A stretch of 64,000 nt of DNA from Trochalopteron elliotii (Eukaryota > Chordata > Aves > Passeriformes > Leiothrichidae). The stretch spans positions 947,527 to 1,011,526 of the forward strand of contig JANPWX010000204.1 of the NCBI GenBank assembly GCA_024734555.1, given 5' to 3'. Made by a program: the position numbers and the translations under genes. The notes under the pieces are model-generated. The model did not search any database. It was given only the letters and a program-made list of their open reading frames with translations, and had not been told where the DNA came from. Position 1 is the first letter of the stretch. Every line of letters starts with the position of its first letter. Shown piece after piece: positions 40,620 through 51,547 of this stretch.

Positions 40620-40760
40620 ATTTAATTAAGGGATCGTGACAATGCATCTGAACTCTGACTGGCTAATGGGTTACCAATGTAAGGGATATGCGCTGAAATG
40701 AATGCAGGGTTTTTTTGTTAACATTCATTTTTAGATGAGAACTCTCTTCTGTTTGAACTT
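40620..40760. promoter_or_regulatory. Weak candidate regulatory element
   Basis: A palindromic TTAATTAA at 40622-40629 lies near gggatcgtgacaatgcatct and a gttaacattcatttttag segment. The dense mix of homeodomain-like and POU-like words without a repeat signature is typical of conserved intronic elements, but conservation cannot be tested here. Confidence 0.2.
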
Positions 40761-43668
40761 TTCATCATTTTAATGATGGAGAAATATTCTAATGGATAAT
40801 GTCTACATGAAGAAAGACTTTGAAAATGTAGTTGTGCAGCTGGATTCCCAAGAAACAAATTCTAATACAAAGAAATTAGAGCAACTGCCTCCAAGCCTTG
40901 TAAGATAATATGGTAGGAAATCACTGATATAAATAAAAAAGAAAATCTGAGGTGTTGTTCTAGAACTGTAAAGCTTGTCAAATTTTATTTTAATTAATTT
41001 CTCTGAAAGTGCATTGATATTTCATTTTAAAGTAGGAGCCCAATTCACTTTGTTTCTCAACAGATGAGCTTAAGTAAGCAAGTTCTGATCTTCGGGTGTA
41101 AATTATTTTATATAGTGTAGTTTGGATGTGCTTTGCTGCAGACTAAGCACTTGGCATTCCAGTTTAAAGTGCTGGACTTATTGAAATGGCATCCTTCATT
41201 TTAGAAAACTCCCTAATATGTATTTTCCCTTCATAGCAGAACAAGAATGACTGCATTACATAGTTTATTTCTCAAGTCTGCTATCATATTAGGTTTAAAG
41301 ATTCACCTTCAGTTTATTATTGACTGCTTGGTATTTTTGACAATCATATGGCAAATTTGTGTTTAGTGGGGTGAGTTTGACTTCCTTCTACTGGGTGGCT
41401 ATGACACTTCATAGCCACCAGGGCATGGGACAAGCCTGAGAAGGAAGAAACTACTGTGAGGTTTGTTTATTTTGGTTACTTCAAGGCACTAGATCCAAGG
41501 TTTATATTAAGTTATCATTTCTGACAGTCCAAACCTTTGGTTGATGCTGGGGAGGAGGGGCAAGGGTGTGGAAGGGAGGAGGGTGGGGACTGCAAGGCTT
41601 GAAAATCCTGCTTTCAGACTTAGTCTTTTCTATCAAAAGAAGCCAGCTAACTGGAGGGGAAGGTGCACCTCCCACAAAATAATTTCACTTTTGTTTAAGC
41701 ATCACTGAAATAAAGTCTTTACCATCATCCCTCATTTGCTTAATATTGGAATTTAATAATTTCATTGATTTCTGAAGTTCAATAAGGCCTTTCATGTGTA
41801 GGAGTATTTGCAGGCATCGGAAAACTTCCTTATTTTTTCTAAATCAGATACCCACAGAAGTGAGGATGGAGCCTGTGTCTGTCACAGGTGATGTGGCTTT
41901 ACCACAGTTGGTCCATGTCTCCTAGAGCTCAGCATCCATTTCTTTTGCCTGAGAACACCCTCTCAGAGAGCAACCCTGTGCTAACCAGACTTGTGGTTGT
42001 TATGAGATGATGAGAGTTTTAGGGAGAAGCAATAAGAAGAACCTTTTGGAAGTGTCTTGTGTGCCATTTTGTTCTGGAAATCAGTTTTTGCTCTTGATAT
42101 CTTGTGGCTCTTTCTGGCACAGCCCTGCAGAGAAAGCTCACACCTGAGGAAATGGCAGAGAGGTGGCTGGGTGAGGGAAACTGGATGGTGTCTTCCTGCA
42201 GTGAGAAAATCACACAATAAACCTGCAGTTGGTAAAGGTGATAGCATGGTCTTTGTACTGCAATATGAGTGACTGAAATCTGCCTGCTTGGTATAAAGAG
42301 AATTAATCTGTTTAAACATGTTAATAGCTAGAGTGAATGCTTGTTTCAGAGGTGATGGACCACTGGATAACCTACCACAAAACTGTTTAAAGTGACTAAC
42401 CCATGCTAGGACGACAAAGGGTGGATGTAAAATGAAGGGTCTGAGTGTTGTGAAGTACTCTTGCCTATGACAGGAGGCTGGCTGATATGCACGTGCAACA
42501 TTAAAACGTCTCCTTTTTCTGCCCTTTGTGTTTTGCCACAGGCGTTCAGGTTATTAAATTCTGTGGCTCAGCAGTAGTGCTTTTGGTGTTAGAAAGCTTG
42601 GAGTTTAAAACTTCAATGAAGTTTCTCATTTCAGGGGTTGATTAGAGCTAAAAATGTCCACAGAGGTTGTGCATTGCTGTGTGTTGAGCAGAATGTGGTT
42701 ACAAGCAAATTCTGCCATCTTTCTGACTGAGCAATGCTGAGTGCTCAGAAACTGTATCCTGGTCAGGAAATAACATGCAGTTGATTCATGGGAGAAAGCA
42801 GTGACATTTGTTCTCTTTGTGCCTGTTTCTGGGTGTTTTTTAATGCTGACTTTTGGTGGAGGGTCTGTTTTTCAACTGAAATCAAAATTGAACATTTAAT
42901 GTGAATAGTAATAAGGAAAAAGATCCCACAAGAGCTCAAACTGTTTCTGTCTTACTGACCTGTCACCTGTCCCCGCAGCTCCAGACAGATTAAATTTTTC
43001 AGTGATTTGTGGTAGCTATGCTTTTTTTAAGAACTCTCTAAGCTCCTTCCTTTAAATGGGGTCTGTGTTATTCCTCTTTTAGTGCCTTCCTGCCCTCCAC
43101 TTTTTATTTCAGCTAGCTTTAGATGGATAGGTGGTGCTTCGTATAACAAAGCTAAAATTTTAGAAGGTATTGAACTTGTACAGATGAAAGGTAGCATTAA
43201 AAAGGAAACATTGGTTGGTTGGTGAAAAAGAGCCCTTGCAGACCTTTGTTATCCCTCAATGCCAGGTTTATTTAAATATATCTTACAATACACCCAGTGT
43301 ATGTGTTGTAAATCAGCTTAAAGTTGAATGAATTTTCTTAGGAGTACAACCAGTACTTCTGGGCTGTCCTAGGATGATTCCAGCTGTAAGGCAGTTGGAG
43401 TTGAGTATGTCATGGTCATGTTTTGTGCCAGTGCAAAATCCTGATAGTACTTTTCACTGCCAAACTTGATTTTGAAATGCTATTGAGTACTGCTTGTTTC
43501 CTGATGGGACCTCAGTACTGAGCTTTTCTACCATGGGAATGCATGGTAGCATGGTCTGAATGCATTCGGGTTGAGGTTTTGTTTTTTGTGTCTTCTTTGT
43601 ATGATGATAATGATAAATGTCTTTTATATCTTTTGAGTTAACTCTGCCTTGGTTACTCTTATTTTCAG

Positions 43669-43843
43669 AGAAGAAATGGGGAAGATATTCCAGTTGCTCA
43701 GACTAAAAATATCAATCACAGAAGATTTGCAGCTACCTTTAAGTTGCAAGAAGTGACAAAAACTGACCAGGATTTATACCGCTGCGTAACTCAGTCAGAG
43801 AGAGGTTCTGGAGTCTCAAACTTTGCTCAACTTATTGTTCGAG
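43669..43843 (+). CDS. PTPRK: PTPRK exon 6: second half of the Ig-like domain
   Basis: This 175-bp coding exon enters in phase 0 and ends in phase 1. It reads RRNGEDIPVAQTKNINHRRF, AATFKLQEVTKTDQDLYRC, then VTQSERGSGVSNFAQLIVR. The Asp-x-x-x-Tyr-x-Cys type F-strand signature (DQDLYRC, Cys codon at 43783-43785) provides the second Ig cysteine. The C-terminal strand SNFAQLIVR leads into the first fibronectin type III repeat, which would be encoded by an exon beyond this window. RRNGEDIPVAQ and the QSERGSGVSNFAQ stretch are PTPRK-specific as I recall the family. The acceptor is ttattttcag and the donor is CGAG|gtaaag. The 175-bp length and 0-to-1 phase match exon 6 of the subfamily. Conservation of sequence and splice signals indicates an intact functional exon. 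Confidence 0.97.
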
Positions 43844-45198
43844 GTAAAGTTTTATTTATTTTCATTTTATCCATTTAAATGCTTTTAATGCCAGTGCTTC
43901 CTGCTTACACTTTTTATTTAGCCTACATATGCCTTGATCTGAAATGGTCATAGAAAGATAGCCCTGTGAAACTGTCATGAGATGAAAGACTGGCTTGCAA
44001 AGCTCCTTCCAATTGCTTTCCATGGAATGCAGCTCTGTAAAACCCTGATCCCACAGTGTGTGGAATGTGCCTGCATGCTTTTATGGGAATGCTATTTGTT
44101 CAACTTAAGGTGCAAATCGGATTCCATCTATACACGGTTACCATTCCCTTTTAAAATCTGTTGCCTTGAACACACTAGTAGTAGAGCAAATAATACATTG
44201 TTCTGTTAGCTGGGAGATGGATAGATAAAAAGAGTTGTAAACTTTCACCTTCCCAAGGACTGGGAGCATTGTGGAGATGTTCTGTGATGATTTCCAACAC
44301 AAAAGTAAAAGAAAACTTGCTTTTCCCACTTAAAATACTTTTTTGGTTGAAATTATGTCAAAAGCTTGCTGGTGTGCAACCATAGGTTGTTTGTGGTGCA
44401 ATCAAGTTGGTGATTTTTTTTCTTTTTTGCATTTTATGCTCTGGAAACATGTATTCTTGACTGGCAAAGGATGTAGTTGAAGATAGGTCAGTTTTCACTT
44501 CCAAAATTATGTGCTCTGTAGCCTGGAATAAGCTATTGAACCACTTCTTATCTAATTATGTTACCTCCAAAACTGCCTCTTTCATTCTTAGTTGTGATGA
44601 GAGTTACAGTTTTTTAACTGGGAAAAGGAAGTGGTGTACAAAGTCTGTTTGTGGGGCTGTTTTGGCCAGGTAGGTACAGGGATCTGACACACAGTTGGCT
44701 CTTGCTCGGTTCTTTGGTGAGACAAGGGGCTGTTTGCTCGGTTTGGCATCTTGTGGTCAGACACTGCATCTGGAATGGGGACAGGGCAAGCAAGTGTGTC
44801 CTCAGCTTGTAGAAATAAAAGCAGTGTAGGAAATACCCTGACCTATTTTTTATCTGGTATTTGCTGGCAGAGGTATTTTCCCTGGGAGACCAGTTGATTG
44901 AGGTCAACCAGGTTTTATGGCTTCTATAAAACATCAATAAAAATGGGCCTTGCTGACTATACAAAGATTTAGACACATGGTAAGAGCTTCTTTTTATTCT
45001 GTTAGAAGCACCTTTTCTCTAGCAAACTGCAAGATGGTGTTCATCCTAATAAATTGAAATAAGTCCTGTTGAAGCACAAAAACAGATTTTGTTGTTAGAA
45101 AGGCAGGGCAATTCAATGTATTTATCCTATAAATAAAGCTTTCTATTTTTTTTTTCTAGTATAAAACCACAATAAAATGGTGTTAAGAATGCTATTTG

Positions 45199-45238
45199 TC
45201 TCAAAAAAACCCAAACAACAAAACAAAAAAACCCAACA
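45199..45238. repeat. A/C-rich low-complexity tract
   Basis: Alternating A runs and CCC/C (aaaaaaacccaaacaacaaa then acaaaaaaacccaaca). This is the complementary orientation of the GT-rich tracts elsewhere in the gene. Confidence 0.8.
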
Positions 45239-47931
45239 AGAATATAAAATTTATAGTACCATCTTTTAAAATGCATCATATTGTCCTGTTGAAAAATTTA
45301 GGTAATTTCATAGATAACACCATATTTATGGCTCAAAACATAAATTTGATATTTAGCTATATATATAGCAGCTGTAGAGTTGGGGTTTTTTTTATTATTT
45401 GAAGGTTAAAGGTTTTACTTTTTGTGTTCTTTTTATTGGAAATCCAAGAATTTTAATTTTTTTTTAATATACATATGCACACACATGCATACATATATAA
45501 ATAAAAAAAATATTAAAAAATGCCTTAAAAGATAAACCTTCCAAAACCATTTTCATCTATTTGACATCATGGTAGAGAACAAAGATATATGTTTTATAGT
45601 TGGATTTATTGCTTGCTGTTGTATTTGAAAAGCAATATACAGTAATATATTTTCTTGTTTGTCCGGATAACCGCTAAATAAATCTTGTTAGCCAAAAAAG
45701 CATACCCATACCCTTAGGGATCAGCTACCCTGGTGTTAAAACTGTACTGAAAATTAACCATAATGACAGGTCCTATATCTCAGTGGCACTTTAAAGCTGA
45801 CATCCTGCTACATTGATAAAAAAGATGATAATTTTAAAGGAAATTTTTGGGCCACTGATATGAATTGCCTTTAATAAGAGCTGGCATAGTATTGCCCATT
45901 GTCAAAGATGACCCAGGGGGAAGAGTTTATTAGTGCGTTTCCTTCTAAACTGAGAGTGACAGGGCATGCTTGGGGCCCTTTTGTTGCTGTTTGTAACAAA
46001 TGAAAATTTTGCTGCAGAATTCTCATGCTGAAGAGTATTGATCTGTGTGTTCTCACAGCCAGAGGAGGGGGGGAAAAAACCGATGAAACACAATTTACTT
46101 TGTCATGACTTGAGTATTGCTTCCAGATAATTCTGGGTAACGGTAGGATCTTTGGTTTGTAGAAGCCAAACTTTATTGACAACACTGTTTATTAGAGAGT
46201 GAGGGATGAGGAACAGGAGTTGTTGCACAGTAACTCAAAACCTTGGTATTTGGATTCATGGCCAAGATATGGATATATCCTGGGATATATCCCATGTCTA
46301 TACAGACGTGCGATACCATAATATAGGTGTAGAGGCATCTAATACTTTCCTGATGAGCAAACTATAAGTTAGTCTTGATGAGTAATGAAAGTTTCCAGTT
46401 CTATAATGTGCATTATGTTGAAACATCTTTATTCCATTTTGAGCTTTAGCAGAAGAATTACTTTTAGTGGAGTTCTAAACTCTATTTTAAATGTAGTTAC
46501 CTGGGAGTGATGGTATACATTTCAAGACCCTGAAAGGGATAACTCAATTACTCTGATTAGTTTTTTGAAAAAAAATTGAACTAGGACAGGATTTGTAATT
46601 AAATTATGAGATATTACCAAAAGTAGTTCAAGTCAATGATTTAATGTCTCACCTTTGTTTAGAGCTGGTCTTCAGCTCCCAGCTCACTGGCTGCACTGTA
46701 TTGATTTTTTTTTTTTTTTACATGGTTTCTATGGCATTGCTGTTATTTTTGGATGCGTGCAGCAGGAGTTTTCCCTTTCCCCTTCCTTTTACAGGAAGTT
46801 TGGTGCTGTTATTACTGTTAGTTGACTTACCCTCCTGAATACGACCATCTGATTAGTTGTCTATTTATATTTTCCCTGGTAAATTGTAAATTTCTGGGAA
46901 GGGAGCTTCTTGAAGCCTTTAGGGTTCTCTGCATTGGAACTTGAGGGAGATGCTGGGAGAGAGGAACAGTATCTGTGGTAGGTAAGAGTGAACAAGAAGC
47001 CACTAGTGGTTTCTTTCCTTTTAACTTGTTTCTTACTTTTTGAGAACATGTGTGTCTCAAAGTCTCTGCTGCTTAGTGTGGAATTGTAGAAATGTAGTGC
47101 CCAAAGAGATTACCTGTGCCCTGGCTCATGTGTATATTTGATATATACAACTGTGTAGCCTTTCCAAGTTACAGTATCAAATGTTCTGATCTTCAGTCAG
47201 TAGAGAACTTTGCCCCATAATCAGTTCTTCTACGGTTTCATTGTTGCATGCTCTTAAAAATGTACTGAAGTGTTTCTCTGAAGTTGTCAGTATTTGCCAG
47301 AGAAGTTCCTGTGCGAATCAAACGAGGTAGTGTCCAACGCAGCAGCTGTGATCAACTTCTTGGTTGATGTGGCATGTTAAAAGTGCCTGTGAGATGAGGA
47401 TGAAGGTGATGTTGCATTCTGATGTGGTCAGATAGCCAAACTTTGTAAAATAATCCAAATTCAGTTTGTTCCCATTTGGAATGTCTTACTCTCGGGCAGT
47501 CATGCAGGGACCATGAATAAAATCACAATTTTCTTTGACTGCAATATGGGAGATACAGGTGATAAGTTTCTTTCTTTTTACTATCTATTAATGTAATAAC
47601 AATTTGTTGCTCTGATTGTCCAAAAAAGGAGCAAACCCCTTTCTTAAATGGTATAATAATGAATTGAACTTTATGTAAAATGTTTGTATGCTTGCCCAAG
47701 TTAGTTTTTGGTTTTTTTTAAAGTAGCTGCACATTGTTAGAAAAATAATTGTACCAACCTTGATATTATGCTATTAAATGCTGAAAAATCAGCAGGAAAT
47801 ATGGTACATTTGATTTCATGTAGTGGATCTTGCACATAGGATTTGGATGAAAATGTTTATTAGAGTTGAAGATAAGGTAGAAAAATAAAGGATAAAAAAC
47901 TCAACATGTATGAATCAAATGTAGCATTTGC

Positions 47932-47946
47932 TAATAATAATAATAA
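47932..47946. repeat. TAA trinucleotide microsatellite
   Basis: Five tandem copies of taa. Confidence 0.85.
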
Positions 47947-50183
47947 TGATGTGGAGTGTTCTATCATACGTCTGGTTCCACTGATAAGTTTATAAGCTTT
48001 ATTTGAGGCATAAATTACAGCAATTTTTTATGATTTTACTACATTTTTTTTCTTTTTAATATTTCTTCATCCAACCAAAACATCTCTTCTGTGCTGGGTT
48101 CAAAGCAAAGGGAGGTCTCTGACTCGATTTATAGTTTCAATATGGAATTGTCTTCATGCACCTGGTAAATCCAAGTTAGTAACGGCAAAAAAAGGCAGTT
48201 TTCCTTTACTGTCTTCTGAATGTTCTTCCAAAAATCCTAAGTTCTGATGAACTTTTTCTAGGCATCTCACCTGTTTGTATGAGTTTAGGATATCATTGTT
48301 TCTTGTATTTGATTTGACATTGCAAGCAGTCTCTATTTTAAGTCATCAGGTTCAAGTTTTGGTGGGATTTGTGATTATCTTTGCCTCTCCTTTGTTTGCC
48401 TTATTGGTCTGAGTTAGCCATCCTGTTATGCAAGCCGGGCAGTGATTTTTCTGCCTTTCTTGTCTGAATCTCTTTAGGGATCTTATATAGGAAAACTAGT
48501 AATTTGGCTGGTTCCTGGTGATGCTAGAACACTGTGAAGATGGAATTTGCCCCTGGCAAGTAATTCTCATGGGAGCATTATTCTTTTTCTCTTACAAGAA
48601 AGCTTTGAAATATTTCCATTTGAGAAAGCTGTGGACTGAAATGCACTTTCCAAATTTCACTGGTACTTGTTCTGTCTGGGAAAAAAAGTGAAATCTCTAA
48701 GCTTGCTTCAGATGTGTGTACTCAATTTTGTGACTTGGTTTATTTGTTCAGTATAATAACAGACTTAAAAATATGTCAAGGAGAGCAGTAGGTAGCAGGT
48801 AAAAAGTAAATACATCAGGTAGCCTGAATTTATGTTCCCTGCTTACAAATAGACTGAAGTATTTTTATACCAATTTTGCAAAATACCCCATATTTCTCCC
48901 CTCCATTATTAAGTTCTCTGATAAATAGAAAATTTGTAAAAACAAGCAAAAAAAAATCCTCTCTGGTGATATTACCCACCATCATAAATATTAGACAGTT
49001 CAGGTTGTTAGTGATGCTTTGCAATGTGTTCAGAAATTCAGTCTTCAAGAGACAGTGGCTTTGTACTCTAACTTTGAAAAGTCTTGAGGAGGGCCTTTGG
49101 TCTGTCTTTTTCTGAACTCACTGCGTTTCAGACCAGAGAGGAAATTGAAGAGAGAGATTTTGCAGTCCAAGTTATTGGAATCTGTGGGCTCTACATCACT
49201 ACCTTGTCTAAGTTTCCTTTTGAATCATCAGCAAACTTCAATAGAGGTATGCAAATATTTTATTTGTGTCAGAAGAGCCCTGTGGCCCTGTGGCTGCTGT
49301 GCTTGGTTCATAAGATGCCTTCCTGGAGTATTGATATTAATACTGGTACTCTTTTGGACACTCAGTTCGTGTTCAAAATTACTGTATACTCTTAAGTTTC
49401 CTCATTAGTTGCAGCCTAATTCTCTCTTGGCTGTGTCCCTGCAGGAAAAGCAGATGACAATGTCATAATTACTTTGCAGTAGTTGAAAAAATAAGGAAAT
49501 TATTTTGTGAATTTTTTCTCAACCTTGCTTATAAAACACCAGTTATATTTTGGGCATATATTTAGATATAAGCATTCATCAGAGAGTCAAGGATCCAATT
49601 AACCTGGTCCTTTTGTGACATTCTCTGGTTTTAATTTCTCTACTGTATTAAGATCTTATCCTCTTTAAGTAGGTTTAACCTGTGAATCTTCCTATTTTTC
49701 AATCCTCAGTTTCTTACAGCAGGTAAAGAGGGGCCATCACCCTGATGTCAAATCCTGCCTCCTTTACATAAAAAGAATGAAACAAGAATATAGAAAAATG
49801 CCTCAGAAAGTCTTTATGCTGCTAATGAATACATTGAACCAGATAGGAGTCTCAATTTCGTCATTCATCTACATATCAGAAAGAACAGCAGCTTCACTTT
49901 CTGCTTGGGCAACTCTTCTGTGGAAGTAACTCTGCTAGCTCCTTTGCTCAGGCAACATTTGGTTTATACAATTAATAGGTGCATTGCTCATTTTCTTTAG
50001 GAAGTCCAGGAAAGTTGCTTTTGCTGGAAAAGCAGGAGAAAATAGTTTTGACGGGAATTTTCAAAGAAGTCAAAGAGATTGATTCACACAATGTAACATA
50101 AATGTCAGGTGTTTGGCATAGGCTCCATTCCACCTTTCTGTGTTGAGCAATCTTGGCTGCTCAGGTTTACATTTGAAATGACA

Positions 50184-50575
50184 ATCACAGAATGCTGAGA
50201 TTGAAAGGCACCTCTGAAGGTCATCTGGACCAAACTCCCCCTGCTCAAGCGGAATCACCTAGGGCCAGTTGCCCCAGATCATGTCCAGATGGCTTCCAAA
50301 AATCTCAAAGGATGGATATTCTCTAGTCTCCTTGGGCAACCTGCATCAGTTCTCAGGCAACCTCACAGTAAGAAAAAGTGTTTCCTGATGTTGAGAGGGA
50401 CCTTCCTGTATTTCACTTTGTGCCCAGTGCCTCCTGTTCTGTCACTGGACACCACTGAAAAGAGCCTGGATCTGTCCTCTTTGCACCCTCCCTTCAGGTG
50501 TTTATACACATTAGCAATATCCCCCTGAACCATCTCATCTCCAGCTGACCTTTGAAATCTTTCTAATGTGAGTAG
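50184..50575 (-). mobile_element. CR1 LINE, 5'-truncated copy, antisense
   Basis: About 390 bp on the + strand read as the complement of a CR1 3' region: tcacagaatgctgagattga, aaggcacctctgaaggtcat, a ccaaactccccctgctcaag block, then the recognisable order of ctccttgggcaacctgcatc, acctcacagtaagaaaaagt, tttgtgcccagtgcctcctg and catctcatctccagctgacc. It is diverged and non-functional. Short open frames on both strands (50289-50528 and 50363-50638) are shadows of this repeat. Confidence 0.9.
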
Positions 50576-50837
50576 GTGCTTTATTGTAGTTCTGATGTGT
50601 TCTTCAGGAAGACTTGAAGCATTTAAGGTAAAGCACACATTTTCCTTTTATTTTGTAAGACATTAATTTTGTACTACTTGATATAGGCTAAATTAATATT
50701 CTTATTGGGCAAAAACTAGCAATTTCAGTGTTGATATGCAGCTTCCTTACATGTTCTCTGAACTTAAAGGTGACTGGTCTGGATCAGAGCAAAAACCCAA
50801 GTCCTGTAGCTCTGTGTCCTGCCCCAAAACCAGTGAC

Positions 50838-50890
50838 TGGGGCAGAGTATCAGAGAATAGTAGGGGTTAGAAGCATCCTTTGCAGACTTG
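50838..50890 (-). mobile_element. possible CR1 scrap, antisense
   Basis: The stretch atcagagaatagtaggggtt followed by agaagcatcc resembles the complement of a CR1 3' end (agaatagtaggggttggaag type). The match is short and stops quickly. It lies about 265 bp downstream of the clear CR1 copy ending near 50.57 kb and could be an independent fragment or chance. Confidence 0.3.
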
Positions 50891-51493
50891 AATTTTTCTA
50901 TCCCAGGGGTCTGTGGTTCAGACATCTTCTAAGTAAAGGGCAATACCCTCTCAGCTTGAATATAAGTGTTGTGCCTTAGGTTCTCACTTATAAATATGTA
51001 GGAACCAAAACAGATTAATTAATAACTAATTCACTTACTTGGTGTAAGGGCTGTTTTCTATTTATAGTTTTCATTGCCTGGTGTATATTTTTCCCTGACA
51101 TCCATGATGGATGTTGATGCTTTGTGGCACTTTGATTCATGAGTCCAAGCATGAGTTCCTCTTGTGTTTTCTGCAAGGCTTCATACTGCCTGCATGAGGG
51201 CACATGGGGTAGCAAACTCTGTGGAAATCCTGTTCTCTCTTCTCTGCTCACTTCTCAGTGGCAAGAAGCATGATGGGAATACTATTTTCACAGGCTCTGG
51301 GTGGAAATCAGAACAAAAGGAAAAAGAGGAGGAGGAAAGCTAGGAATGCTAACAATTAGCTGGATCGATGTTTGTATGGCTATTTCTGCTTCTTTATGAG
51401 AGTTGCTTTTCTATATGTCAATATAGTTGCATTTCTAGGCATCTGATCACATCTAGAACTACAAAGAGCTTTTCTTCTGTCATTCCTAATTAG

Positions 51494-51547
51494 TAGGTGT
51501 GACACTATTTTGTGTGTCATTAGATGTGACACTGCTTTGTGTCCAGG
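51494..51547. repeat. Imperfect 27-bp tandem duplication
   Basis: Units at 51494 and 51521 share tag-tgtgacact--tttgtgt, with tgtgacactattttgtgt versus tgtgacactgctttgtgt as cores. Their 3' ends have diverged. Confidence 0.75.

Larger units (their letters stand above)
29664..43668 (+). other. PTPRK: PTPRK intron 5
   Basis: This complete 14005-bp phase-0 intron begins gtaagg and ends ggttactcttattttcag. No extra exon was recognised. Contents seen are an A11G10 purine run at 32.02 kb, a long GT/G-rich tract at 32.48-32.65 kb, a CpG-rich block at about 34.48-35.25 kb followed by a strong acceptor-like site at 35.63 kb, a 13-bp tandem duplication at 36.71 kb, a 14-bp tandem duplication at 38.42 kb, an AAT/AGT triplet tract at 38.86 kb, a second unusual block at 39.36-39.69 kb, and a homeobox-motif-bearing stretch at 40.62-40.76 kb. 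The remainder is AT-rich with nothing I can name. Open frames here, including T/G-tract frames at 32.33-32.72 kb, are compositional. Confidence 0.93.

Noticed and set aside
44614..44976. 120-codon minus-strand frame just after exon 6
   Set aside because: No domain, repeat or splice signal was recognised; most likely chance.
50289..50638. Short frames on both strands
   Set aside because: They lie inside the CR1 3' region, which is not the reverse-transcriptase-coding part.
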